Positions 53,690 through 63,480 are shown, counted from the first letter of the stretch. The stretch is 64,000 nt of DNA from Prorocentrum cordatum (GCA_963575745.1 CAUYUJ010020719.1:35003-99002); one strand, 5' to 3'. Made by a program: numbers and translations. Notes: generated by a model not told the origin, from the sequence alone.

Positions 53690-56600
53690 CTATTATTATG
53701 TGTGTGTGTTCGTCGTCTTATTCGTATTAGTGTCACTCGTATTATTATGATGATCATACTTACGATTAGTATTATTATGCTGATGTGTCTTGTTAGTATT
53801 ATTCGTAATTATTTCAGTATTGTTAATAATTTTATTACTACTATTACTAATACTACTATTATTATCATTCGTCTTGTCATTATTATTATTACTCCTCCTG
53901 TCAATGCGCCCTGGGCCCTCCCCCAGTGGGCCGTGCGCATACCTCGGGCCCTGATTTATGCGAACCCTTCCCTCCTGGACGCCCCCAGAACCCGCGACCT
54001 CTGTACGCATCTAACGGGGTGCAGGAACTACTTATCTCGTCTTCGACATCTTGAGGGCTACCACAATGATCTACAGAGGCCCCTGCTCCAACACAAGTCT
54101 GGTGAAGGTGGGATGCTAGAAATGCGCACAGCTTGTCCAGACACTGCTGTGCCGGAGCTGTCCGAAAAGAGCCGTTCTCCGCGCGACCGAGACATATTTT
54201 GTGAGTGTCGTACGGGTGCGAGCATCGGCTCTGCTTCGGAAGCTGCCGCAGCTCAGTTCTCACGCTCGACACGTTAGCGACCAAGAAACATGTGGGCTTA
54301 ATCGACTCAGCTCCGAATGCACACTGGTCCACCCAGAGCCAATCTATGCGAACATCTGGGTGCTGCATTCGGACCAAGTGCGCCGTCTCCTCAACCTACC
54401 AAGAAGACGGCAGGAGCTGGTCGGAGGGGGAAGCAGGGTGCTCTGACATTGCTGCCGCTCCTGTGGCGACTGCAACGCACACAAGCAAAATGGTGGCACG
54501 ATGCAGACCATTGGCACTTTCCAGCGGGGCCCATTCCTTTCCTTCGAGCGAGCTTGTCCACGGCAGCGGCATGCCTCAGATCCCCCCGAACCCCGTCGTG
54601 GACGACGTTGGCCGACAAGAACCATACCGCTGCCTGGGACTGAGGCTGGACATGCTCGAAGTAGCTTTGCACATCTCCGGGCCGTCTCTGGCCGCTGAAG
54701 AGCTGCAGCACATATTTTATTATGTCTGTTGAAACTGGCAGGGGAATCGGAGCGGCGCCAGAAAACTGCGAGGCTTGCACAGCTGCAGGTTCTGGCGGCT
54801 GCTCGGGCACAGCGTATTGCGCCACCAACGCAGGCGTGGATGGTGGAAAGGCTGGCCCAAAGACTGGATTTTCTGGCACCTCGGCTTTGGCATGGTAGAG
54901 ACCGTTGGCTTTGAGACGATGCGTCTCAGCTGATCCGCACTGGTTTTCTTTCCCCTCTCGTCAGCTTCCGTCGGTGGTGTCTGCTGGATCCATCCTGCCA
55001 GGCACCACCTGCTTCCCCTTCTCAAGTGCTTGAGCAAACGTGCACGGGTAGCGAAGCATTGCAAACACGCATGGCACGTCCCTCCTTGAGCTTGCCTGGC
55101 TGCAGGGTCGTGCTCCGGATGATCTCTTATACGATGGAGCCGCCAACTGCCCTTGGACCTCAATATGGCCCCAGTCCTGGCACGGGTATGCTATAACCTG
55201 CGGGGGACGTGGGACCGTTGGGGGGGGTGCTCGATACCACTGGCGGCACACACGTCATACATCTTCCGCCTCCACCTCGACAGCTTCAGCTGATCCCTAC
55301 TCCAGTGGGTGAAAGTGGCGACAGCTCGTCGCACAGTGTGGGACCAGGCGTTAGGGGCCTCGCGGGCCATGTCGAACCATTTTCCGACGGGGACCCCTTC
55401 GGTCCTGTCGTCAGGGCCACCTTGGACCTCAAGCCATTTAACATCATCCCGAACCAAAGCGCACCACCCATCCTCGAAGTGCCAGATCACATCGAGCAGA
55501 CCTCAGACCTCCCTCCTCTTCCTCCCCGTCCTCCCAGAGGGGCCGGGGCCGAGTGAGCAACCGGGGAGCGCCGAATCGGTTTGGGTTCGGGGCTTCCGGC
55601 GCAGAGCGGGCGACGTGCAGGTGATTGCAGCCGCAGCGCCGAGAGTCTGCGCCGCGTTCGTTTGCAGCCGAGGGACGCAGTGGAGCCTGGAGGGGCACAG
55701 CAGGATCGGAAGGAGAGCACAACGGAGCACGCTCCGGGCAGGAGGTCCTCCAGCGCGTGTGTGCTGGAGGACGGGCATGCACAGCGTGCACGGCGGACGG
55801 GATCCGCGCCGCGTTCGTGTGCAGCCGATGGACGCAGCGGGGCCTGACGGGGTACAGCATCAGGATCGTTTCACCGATCCCTATCCCCCTCCCCGTCCCC
55901 ATCCCGTTCTCCACCATCCCACCACCCCAGTTGGGGATGTGCCTTTCGAGACCCGAAGGGAACAGCCTGTATCCCCATCTGGGCGGGCAAACCGGCCAGT
56001 GGGGCCCAGGCCACGCAGGTAAGGACAGGAACCGGTTCAGCGGTGCGCACAGCAGGAGCAGAAGGACAGCACCACGGAGCACGCTCCGGGCAGGAGGTCC
56101 CCGCGCGAGTTTGTGCTGGAGGACGCGCGTGCGCGGCAGACCGTCGAAGAGAAGTCCAAGGATCCTCCTCCTCCTCCCTCCTCCTCCTCCTCCTCCTCCT
56201 CCTCCTCCTCCTCCCACCTCCTCCTCCTCCCACCTCCTCCTCCTCCTCCTCCTCCTCCTCCTCCTCCTCCTCCTCCATTTTTTCTCTTCCGGATAGCTCC
56301 TCCCTGTCGCACGCCGAGGCCGGTCAAGTCGTAGAGAACAAAGCCAGCGACGCAGACATGCATTCTCGGAGGTCTGCGCGGACTTCTTCGGTCGGCGCTG
56401 GGCGTCTCGGGCGCCGCCCCTGGGTGTCTCGAGTAGGGGATCGATTTCAGAACTGACTTGCCCCAGGATTGATTTTTCTCGTCGAACCCAGGGGAAATTC
56501 GCAGAACTTACGCAGATCTACGAACGCTCTACTGATTTTTGTTGAAGTCTCGACGTGAAACTCAAGTTTGGGGTAAACCATTTCTGCAGTCGATCCCCTG

Positions 56601-57636
56601 CTCGAGTCTTGGGTGGCGCCGGGCACCAGGGGCAGCGACGGCCCAAGGAATCCGACTCTAGGCCACATGGCCGTCAAGTACAGCCGCCTGTCGGGGGTCG
56701 GCGTCGACACCTACATGGAGGGGCTCCACTTCATGGTCCCGTGGCTCGAGAGGCCGATCATCTTCGACACCCGCGCGAGGCCGCACACCATGACGTCCCT
56801 GACCGGGAGCCGCGATCTGCAGATGGTAAACATCAACGTCCGCGTCCTGAGCAAGCCCGACAGCGGTAGTCAAAGAACAATAACCGGCACAAGCATAAGC
56901 TTTCGGCGCTCCGCGCGGATTTCTTGGATCCGCGCTGTGCCCCCCGGGCGGCGCCTCCGGCGCCGCCTCTGGCGCGCTCCGCGCGCCAGGGAGGGGGGTT
57001 ACAGCTCAAATCCAAGAAAGCCGCGCGGAGCGCCAAAAGTTTATGTTTATGCAGTGTTTTCTTCTTCCAGGTCGGCTGCCCGAGATCTACAGGCTCCTCG
57101 GCACGGACTTCGACGAGAAGGTGCTCCCGTCCATCGTCAACGAGGTACTGAAGAGCGTGGTGGCGCAGTACAACGCCTCTCAGCTCGTCGTGCAGCGCGA
57201 CCAGGTCAGCCGTATGATCCGGCAGCGACTCATGCAGCGCGCGGCCGACTTCCATATTCTCTTGGACGATGTGTCGATCACACACTTGAATTTCAGCCCA
57301 GACTACGAGAAGGCAGTAGAGTCGAAACAAGTGGCTCAGCAGCACGCGGAGCGTGCGCGGTACCTGGTGCTGAAAGCGCAGGAGGAGAAGAAGAAAACGA
57401 TTATTCACGCCGAGGGTGAGCGCGCGTCTGCGCAGATGATCGGCTCCGCTATGAAGGAGAATCCAGGCTTCATCGAGCTTCGGAAGATCGCCGTTGCGAA
57501 AGAGATCTCCGGGCTGCTCTCCAAGTCCAACAACCGAATGGTCCTGTCCTCCGATTCTCTGCTGCTCGACCTGGCCGTCCACGAGTCCAGCCAGGCGGCG
57601 CAGCAGGAACCAAAGGCCAAGAAGCGCTGGTGGTGA
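52818..57636 (+). CDS. PHB2: Prohibitin-2, three exons
   Basis: Exons 52818-52950, 56662-56865 and 57071-57636 join to 300 codons plus stop, close to the usual 299-300 residues. Both introns are in phase 1. Prohibitin-2 forms a ring complex with prohibitin-1 in the mitochondrial inner membrane and stabilises newly made respiratory proteins. Residues 18-35 (GPLLAAGLGALGGAAYLG) are the N-terminal membrane anchor. The PHB/SPFH domain follows: EGLHFMVPWLERPIIFD, RARPHTMTSLTGSRDLQMVN, RVLPSIVNEVLK-type block (EKVLPSIVNEVLKSVVAQYN), FNASQL-type NASQLVVQRDQVS. A coiled-coil part (ESKQVAQQHAERARYLVLKA) and the conserved NPGFIELRKI and NNRMVLSSDSLLLDL blocks end it. The splice joins restore an ungapped match to animal prohibitin-2. 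The gene appears intact. Confidence 0.93.
52970..53145. repeat. (TCC)n microsatellite in phb2 intron 1
   Basis: Pyrimidine-rich tract that begins 20 bp after the donor site. It extends the exon frame into a meaningless poly-Leu/Ser stretch. Confidence 0.95.
53400..53480 (+). repeat. Dispersed repeat shared with 63640-63740
   Basis: ggtcgggggcggccaagagg, ggggtgatggctaggggggg and cctcagatgtcatggc recur with changes near 63645, 63662 and 63713. Both lie downstream of a TCC tract. Confidence 0.55.
53495..53900. repeat. (TTA)n AT-rich microsatellite
   Basis: About 400 bp of ATT/TTA triplets with scattered changes, in sharp contrast to the GC-rich surroundings. Frames read poly-Ile or poly-Asn. 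Confidence 0.95.
53960..54377 (-). pseudogene. LINE F methyltransferase-like domain, C part
   Basis: WVDQCAFGAESIKPTCFLVA holds the Q-x-x-x-G-A-x-S-x-K-P-T motif, then CSHPYDTHKICLGRAENGSF and R-T-A-P-A-Q-Q with CLDKLCAFLASHL (the place of Y-P-x-x-L-C). The frame then becomes unrelated. Confidence 0.6.
54400..54879 (-). pseudogene. LINE F methyltransferase-like domain, N part
   Basis: YVLQLFSGQRRPGDVQSYFE carries the F-S-G-x-R-R-x-G-D motif, followed by AVWFLSANVVHDGVRGDLRH. The stretch where the PPC motif should stand is disrupted (frame break at about 54620). Confidence 0.6.
54960..55163 (-). pseudogene. LINE F C2H2 finger
   Basis: TCHACLQCFATRARLLKHLR with G-S-R-W-C after it: a C2H2-like finger with a closing cysteine, as in the other LINEs here. 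Confidence 0.55.
55191..55490 (-). pseudogene. LINE F RT thumb
   Basis: Frame of 99 codons with WSHTVRRAVATFTHWSRDQL and WRRKMYDVCAASG. It stands at the place of the post-RT region, just before the fingers. Identification rests mainly on position. Confidence 0.45.
55630..56160 (+). repeat. Tandem repeat in phb2 intron 1
   Basis: gcgccgcgttcg occurs near 55650 and 55805, and ggagcacgctccgggcagga near 55724 and 56077. Two overlapping partial duplications are present; units are diverged. Confidence 0.6.
56165..56280. repeat. (TCC)n microsatellite with junction segment
   Basis: TCC tract followed by cttccggatagctcctccct and gtcgcacgc. The latter is the reverse of the gcgacagggag junction that precedes GGA tracts at 11.7 and 14.0 kb. 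Confidence 0.85.
56365..56455. repeat. Partial introner-like inverted repeat
   Basis: Left part ctcggaggtctgcgcggact then ggtcggcgctggg and gggcgccgcccctgggtgtc. The right arm is cut short. Confidence 0.55.
56866..57070 (+). other. phb2 intron 2 (205 bp, GT-AG) made of an inverted repeat
   Basis: Starts gtagtc, ends cttcttccag, phase 1. Positions 56905-57034 are an inverted repeat: ggcgctccgcgcggatttct continuing tggatccgcgc, facing aatccaagaaagccgcgcgg continuing agcgcc. GGT occurs at both intron ends (cGGTagt and aGGTcgg), a possible short target duplication. Copies outside any known gene lie at 57755-57862 and 58337-58455. Confidence 0.85.
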
Positions 57637-57754
57637 GCGGCTCCTGTGCCCCAGACCGGCCAGAAGCACTCGGGACCGACGAGGCGCGATGGATTGCCGA
57701 CGTCCGACTTCCAGTTCCTTCGAGTAACAGAAAATGGCGTAGACATAATTTCTC

Positions 57755-57862
57755 GGAGGTCCGCGCGGAGTTCTTGGATCGGCGCTGGGCCCCCCCTGGC
57801 GGCGCCTCCGTCGCCGCCCCTGGGGGACCCAGCGCCGATCCAAGAAATCCGCGCGGGCCTTC
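57755..57862. repeat. Introner-like inverted repeat, downstream of phb2
   Basis: ggaggtccgcgcggagttct then ggatcggcgctgggcccccc facing gggggacccagcgccgatcc and aagaaatccgcgcgggcct. The arms pair nearly perfectly. It sits about 120 bp past the stop codon, perhaps in the 3' untranslated region or an intron there. Confidence 0.8.
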
Positions 57863-58054
57863 GAGGAATCATGCCTGCGTGTGCCGTTTTCTACTCTTCG
57901 AAGCCTCGTCCTCCTCGGGCCCCCGCATTCCCTGCCGCGTCTCGTGCGTGGCACCCGCCGGGGCGTCCTTCCAGCATGTCGTCCAGCGCTCGCGTCGGTG
58001 AACCCCCCGCGCGCGAGCAGTGTCAAGGTGCCTGCGGCAGGTTCCGCCACTCAT
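57863..58054. other. Short spacer
   Basis: No gene or repeat recognised between the inverted repeat and the AT-rich microsatellite. Confidence 0.4.
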
Positions 58055-58310
58055 CGAATAATAATAAGAATACTAATACTAATACTAGTGATAATAGTAG
58101 TAGTAATAATCATGATAGTAATACTAATAATAATACAAACACGAATAATAATAATTATAATACTAACACTAATAATAATAATGATAAGAATGATAATAAG
58201 AAGAATAATAATAAGAATCATAGTAATAATACGAATAATAATACTAGTAATAATAGTAATAATGATAACAATAGCAATAATGATAAGAAGAAGAAATAAG
58301 ACTAATAACA
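58055..58310. repeat. (AATA)n AT-rich microsatellite
   Basis: AAT and ATA triplets with variants over about 250 bp. Frames read poly-Asn/Thr or poly-Ile. Confidence 0.95.
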
Positions 58311-58336
58311 AAAAGACGTCATAAACATAAACTTGT

Positions 58337-58455
58337 GGCGCTCTGCGCGGACTTCTTGGATCCGCGCTGGGCCTCCCCAGGCGGCGCCGCCTGGTGCGCT
58401 CCGCGCGCCAGGGAGGGGGGTTCGGCTCAGATCCCTAAAATCCACGCGGAGCGCC
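58337..58455. repeat. Introner-like inverted repeat, second intergenic copy
   Basis: ggcgctctgcgcggacttct then tggatccgcgctgggcctcc, facing agatccctaaaatccacgcg and gagcgcc. The centre tggtgcgctccgcgcgccag and ggaggggggtt matches the centre of phb2 intron 2. Confidence 0.8.
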
Positions 58456-58689
58456 AAAAGTTGATTCCCCACATGTTTCGTGTGGTTCTGGTGTTTTTCC
58501 CTGCCGCGACGCACCCGCGTCTCACTTCCCTCCTCTCCTCTCCTCCACTTCCTTCCTCCCCCCACCCCACGTACATGAGAAACGTGTCTACATAAAGCCA
58601 TACACACGATACGATGATAGTGCACACCTGGCGTGTTCACTGCATCATACACACAAGACGTGTGCACCACATGCTGGGCTTCCACATGA

Positions 58690-58810
58690 GACACACGCGC
58701 GCACGCAGCACACATACACGCAGCACACACACACACACACACACACTTACAGTCGCGACGCGTGCTGCGCACACACACACACACACCACACACACACGCA
58801 CACACATTGA
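58690..58810. repeat. (CA)n microsatellite
   Basis: cacacacac runs with CGCG interruptions. Confidence 0.9.
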
Positions 58811-58844
58811 AACACGCGTTTGAGGCAAGGGCGTTCGATGATGT

Positions 58845-60250
58845 CCTCCGTTTCGGGCTCGCACAGCGTGGCAGGCGTAGCAGTTTCTCGACACCACAGG
58901 GAGTGCGCTGGGGGGCGTCTCCCTAGCCGTTTCGGGCTCGCAAAGCGTGGCAGGCGCGACCTTTCTTCGACACCAGAGGGGGTGCGTAGGGGGTGGTCTC
59001 TCAGAGCGGCCTCTATGCGTGCCAGGGTCTGCGAGCGTGACAGGCGTGGCAGTGTCTCGACACCAGAGGGGGTGCGTACGGGGTGGCAGCGCGGCCCCTA
59101 TGCGTGCCAGGGTCGGAGAGCGTGGCAGGCGTGGCACGTTCTCGACATCCGAGGGGGTGCGCAAGGGGTGGTCTCTCAGCGCGGCCCCTATGCGTGCCAG
59201 GGTCGGAGAGCGTGGCAGGCGTGGCACGTTCTCGACATCCGAGGGGGTGCGCAAGGGGTGGTCTCTCAGCGCGGCCCCTATGCGTGCCAGGGTCGGAGAG
59301 CGTGGCAGGCGTGGCACGTTCTCGACATCCGAGGGGGTGCGCAAGGGGTGGTCTCTCAGCGCGGCCCCTATGCGTGCCAGGGTCGGAGAGCGTGGCAGGC
59401 GTGGCACGTTCTCGACATCCGAGGGGGTGCGCAAGGGGTGGTCTCTCAGCGCGGCCCCTATGCGTGCCAGGGTCGGAGAGCGTGGCAGGCGTGGCACGTT
59501 CTCGACATCCGAGGGGGTGCGCAAGGGGTGGTCTCTCAGCGCGGCCCCTATGCGTGCCAGGGTCGGAGAGCGTGGCAGGCGTGGCACGTTCTCGACATCC
59601 GAGGGGGTGCGCAAGGGGTGGTCTCTCAGCGCGGCCTCTATGCGTGCCAGGGTCGGGGAGCGTGGCAGGCGTGACACCAAAGGGGGTGCGCAGGGGGTGG
59701 TCTCTCAGCGCGGCCCCTATGCGTGCCAGGGTCGGAGAGCGCGGCAGGCGTGGCACTTTCTCGACACCAGAGGGGGTATGCAGGGGGTGGTCTCTCAGCG
59801 CGGCCCCTATGCGTGCCAGGGTCGGAGAGCGCGGCAGGCGTGGCACTTTCTCGACACCAGAGGGGGTACGCAGGGGGTGGTCTCTCAGCGCGGCCCCTTT
59901 GCGTGCCAGGGTCGCACAGCGTGGCAGGCGTGACAGTGTCCCGACACCAGAGGGGCGCAGGGGATGTCTTTCAGCGCGGTCCCTATGCGTGCCAGGATCG
60001 GAGAGCTTGGCAGGCGTGGCAGTTTCTCGACACCTGGATGGGGTGCGCAGGGGGTGGCCTCCCAGCGCGGCCCATACGTGTGCCAGGGTCGGAGAGCGTG
60101 GCAGGCGTGGTACGTTCTCGACATCCAAGGGGGTGCGCAGGGGGGTGGTCCTTCACCGCGGAGTCTGTACGTCCCAGTCGTCCATGCACAGCAGGCGTGT
60201 CACTGTCTGGACACCAGAGGGGATGCGCAGGGGGTGGTCCCTCACCGCGG
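58845..60250 (+). repeat. 90-bp minisatellite, about 15 copies
   Basis: tgcgtgccagggtcggagag starts at 59101, 59191, 59281, 59371, 59461, 59551 and 59641 (last slightly changed), an exact 90-bp period with virtually identical units. Diverged units extend left to about 58845 and right to about 60250 with spacings of 79-90 bp. Because 90 is a multiple of three and the unit has no stop, all plus frames and two or more minus frames stay open for 280-470 codons. These are artefacts. Confidence 0.97.
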
Positions 60251-60915
60251 CGTGCGCCGTCCGCCTGCCCACCGCGTCGGGACTCATGCGCCGTCCGCCT
60301 GCCCACCAACGGCCCCGCTCTCTTCCGTGGTCGCCATGGCTCAGGCTGTTGTTCGCACGGCGTGTCAGTCTCCCAAGGCTTGGTCAGCGCCACCAGCGGT
60401 ATCGGCGAAACAACGGCCACCAGCATAATTCTCGCAAGCTTCACGTCAGCTATCATCACGCCAGACATATTATAAGTATGTGAGGTTCCTCGGTAGCGTA
60501 ATGTTCATGCCGTTTTTTCTTCCTCTAATTCAGAGATGGGCGAGCTGAGGCAGCGGCAGCGGCCTTCGGGGGGGCCGGAGGGCTTTCGTCGCCACGGCCT
60601 GTTGCGGCTCGGAGAACTGGCGCGCGCGGGCCCCGCGAGGGATGAGGGGACCGATGTTTGAGCTGCCGTTGTGTTGGTTCGCCCATCTCCGAGCCACCGC
60701 TACAACGCGGCACTGTGTCTGGAGGGGAGCTGGGGAGCCGCCCTGGAGGTCGCAGCGCGTGGCAGCCGTCCGCCCTCCTTGGGCTCCAGGCGGGCGTGGG
60801 GTGCGGCACGCGCTTCCGCAGGCTCGAGGATGCCGTGATGTGTGAATCGAGAGAGCCGTAACATGTGCCAGATCCCCAAGGGGCGTGACGTCAAAGTTCG
60901 TGTCCATAAGCGGAA

Positions 60916-60946
<31 letters not shown>

Positions 60947-61270
60947 GCGATATCATATCGAGAGAGCGAGAGGGAGAGACTGACAAGGCCGCAGCATGTG
61001 ACATGGTCTCCCCGAACCCCAGGAGGCCATGACATGTGGCATCGGGGGGTTGGGGCCTCCCAGGATACTGGGCGCCTTCGGGCCATCATGGGAGGTCTCG
61101 GTGCCATCTGGTGATCCCAGGGGCTGATTTCGAGGGTCGTGGGTGTCGTCCAGCGGTCGTTTTGGGGGCCATCTTGTTCGCCGCCTTCTGGCAGTCGTGG
61201 GGCCTCTTGGGGGCTGTTTCGGGGAAGCCCTCACTTGGTGGATTTGTCGAGAGAGGGAGAGGTGGTCCCG
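60251..61270. other. Unassigned; GA tract at 60915-60980
   Basis: Aside from a (GA)n tract, nothing recognisable. Confidence 0.4.
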
Positions 61271-61273
61271 CCC

Positions 61274-61420
61274 GTTTCGCCTGAGACAGTCTCGCAACTC
61301 TGCGCTCTGAAAAGATGGGCGCAATGTGGTCTGGCCGTTTCGCCCGCGACATCCTCGCAATTCGAGGCTCCGACGCGAGGTGGTCTGGCCCGTTTCGCCA
61401 GAGACATCCTCGCGGAGGGA
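61274..61420 (+). repeat. Three-copy short tandem repeat
   Basis: cgtttcgcctgagacagtct, cgtttcgcccgcgacatcct and cgtttcgccagagacatcct start at about 61274, 61338 and 61390. Confidence 0.75.
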
Positions 61421-62279
61421 GGGGGGGGCAATGATTTGTCTTGTCCGCATTTGTCCTGCTCTTGCTTCTGCACGCCCGCTTCCTAAGCAACACTCCTTGT
61501 TTCTGCCTTTTCATTTTTCATATCCCTTCGTATCAATTGGAGGCCGCTTCCTGAGGGCGGAGCGCGTCATCACTGAACAGGCCTCAGGGCATTTGGCGCA
61601 GGGGCCCTCGTTGTGAATCTCGTCCGAAGGCCTCGTGCTGCCCGTCGGGACGAAGACTGGGCCGGGCTGTCGATGACTCAGAAGACGTGTGGCCGCTCCA
61701 GTGCTTTGGGCCCCATCCAGGGCCCTCCCGGAGGGCCCGCACGGAGCCCCGCAGGCCTTCTCGGGCGCCTCTCGGGGCCTCGAGTGCCCCACGCGGAAGC
61801 CCTCGTGGGTGGCCGGGCCCCTTCGCGGGGCAGATGCCGGTCCCCGTGGAGGCATCTCATCTGCAAGGCCGTCTCGGGGCAACTCCGGGGCCGCCTCCGT
61901 GGCCGTCCTGGGCCGTCCTGGGGGCAGCCTGGCTCCCCCCCCCCCTCTCAGAGGCCCTGCAGAGGCCCACCAGGGAGGCACGCCGCCCGGGCGGGAGGGG
62001 GGCGGCGAGCAGGGCAGCGACTGAGTTGAGCCGGCCACGCGCAGAGAGGGGTGTTTAGGCTTTTCTGGTAGCGTTGAGGTTTTTCGATGTTCGAATTTCG
62101 AGGTTTTCGGGCGGTTTCGTTGGTTGTCGACGGCTTTCCAGGCTCGGCATGCGTGCCAGCAGCTGCGCCTCGCCGAGGGCGTTCCAAGGGTGCCCAGATC
62201 GCCCCGAACGGCCACCGGAGACCCGAGTTGTGTCCCGAAAGCTATACTCGCCCACGCGCAAAGGTGGGAGCGGGGAGGG
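61421..62279. other. Unassigned GC-rich sequence
   Basis: CCT/GGC-rich, with words like gggcctc and ggccgtcctggg, somewhat like 8440-9060. No gene is supported. Confidence 0.4.
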
Positions 62280-62400
62280 GGGAAGGCTTCGTAGAAGTTC
62301 CCCTGCTGCTTGGAAGGCGTGGGCCTCATCTGTAGACGTGAGTCCGGTCCCTTCTAAGAAGCAGCCTCCGTCTGAGAAGCCTTCCCCTCTCACCCTACCA
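62280..62400 (+). repeat. Diverged DR2-like block
   Basis: ttctaagaagcagcctccgt and tgagaagccttcccctctca resemble DR2 words at 1900 and 52530. Weak. Confidence 0.35.
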
Positions 62401-62555
62401 CTTCGTGGGCGCGGCCAATTGAGACGACGGCAGCTCTTGGCGATCATGGGCCCCAGAGTTGTTGCACCAGTGCCGCTGCAATTGTTTCCGCGTAAACGTC
62501 CAGGGCTCGCGCACCCTGTTCTTGCAGCGCCTTTGCTCCGAAGCACAAAGAGCTC

Positions 62556-62605
62556 CACAAGCATAAGCTTTCGGGCCTCCGTGCGAACCTCCGAAAGGTT
62601 ATGTT
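62556..62605. repeat. Short internal-deletion form of introner-like repeat
   Basis: acaagcataagctttcgg and aaaggttatgttt match the outer ends of phb2 intron 2 (acaagcataagctttcgg, aaaagtttatgttt), with only gcctccgtgcgaacctcc between. Confidence 0.6.
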
Positions 62606-62834
62606 TCTGCCGTTGTTTGTTCTTTGCCTCTTGTGGGCTCAGACCCTATACCACTTCACTGCGTACCAGGGGGCGCGGTAGCGGACTCTGCGCGCAGTGC
62701 TCTGTTAAGACGCCCTTCTGGTTTTGCGTCTTGAGCTCGCGTCGGCCCGCCCGCCCCGCGAGCAATATTCTATGACCACGGAGTGTCTTCCCGTCGTCTG
62801 CTCGTGGGAGGGGATGTTGGACACGTCTCCACCC

Positions 62835-63260
62835 CTCCTCACTCCTCACTCCTCCTCCTCCTCCTCCTTCTCCTCCTCCTTCTCTACCTCCTCCTAATCC
62901 TCTATTCGTCTTCCTTACAAATAACTCCTCCTCCCTGTCGCACCCCCAGACACGTCGGAAGGGCGGCCAGACGTTTCGCTTGAGATTTCCTCAGCATTTA
63001 TGATTCTGAAGCTTGAAGTTTGCAACAGCTTCGAGGGTGGAGGGCGGGTCGTTTTCAATATGTGGTTCCCGCTTTAGCGCCGCACACATTCGTCTTAAAG
63101 CTTGCAGCAGTTTCATGAATGGAGGGGGCGGTTCCTTTCCAGAATCTGGCTCTCGTTTTAGCGTCGCGCACATTCGGTGTTTTATAGCTTGCAACAGCTT
63201 TACGGATGAAGGGCGGTTCGTTTTCACATGTGGTTCTCGCCTCAGCGCCGCGAATTGTGT
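62835..63260 (-). repeat. Composite element, reverse copy
   Basis: Reverse order of 13470-14175: TCC tract (62835-62900), junction (tcctccctgtcgcaccccca near 62930), then three units with ttttcaatatgtggttcccg, ccagaatctggctctcgttt and ttttcacatgtggttctcgc. The same three parts in the same relative order support one mobile or co-duplicated unit. Confidence 0.8.
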
Positions 63261-63369
63261 TTTGGCACGTTCGGAGATTCTCAGACGAATGTCTTCTAAT
63301 GGGCCACTTGCCGCGTCGACAATATCTTCTTGGTGGGGGCCTATGAAGAGGGAGCGTGGATGGAGGGGT

Positions 63370-63480
63370 CCTCCTCCCCCTCCTCCTCCTTCTCCTCCTC
63401 ATCCTCCTCCTGCTCCTCGTCCTCCTGCTCCTCCTCCTCCTCCTCCTCCTCCTCCTCCTCCTCCTCCTCCTCCTCCCCTC
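63370..63480. repeat. (TCC)n microsatellite
   Basis: TCC tract with CATCC and TGCTCC interruptions. Confidence 0.95.

Larger units (their letters stand above)
53960..55490 (-). mobile_element. LINE F: antisense LINE fragment in phb2 intron 1
   Basis: Minus-strand order: RT thumb (55490-55191), C2H2 finger (55163-54960), methyltransferase-like N part (54879-54400), methyltransferase-like C part (54377-53960). Four frames are used. 5' parts are missing. Same domain order as LINE E, which supports a shared element family. Confidence 0.72.
52951..56661 (+). other. phb2 intron 1 (3711 bp, GC-AG)
   Basis: The exon 1 end is fixed by protein continuity (T-V-D-A-G-H-M-A-V-K-Y). The intron begins gccccac and ends ctctag, giving a GC-AG pair. 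The four bases GGCC occur at both ends, so the cut could slide, but no GT donor fits. It contains a TCC tract (52970-53145), a TTA tract (53495-53900), the antisense LINE F, tandem repeats (55630-56160), a second TCC tract (56165-56280) and a partial introner-like repeat (56365-56455). Confidence 0.8.

Noticed and set aside
56613-57419. Reading straight through prohibitin-2 intron 2 as one exon
   Set aside because: The frame leaves the family match at the GT site at 56866 and returns in a different frame at 57071; splicing gives an ungapped match.
59083-60483. 466-codon plus-strand ORF and four other long ORFs over the same stretch
   Set aside because: All arise from a 90-bp minisatellite whose length keeps several frames open on both strands.
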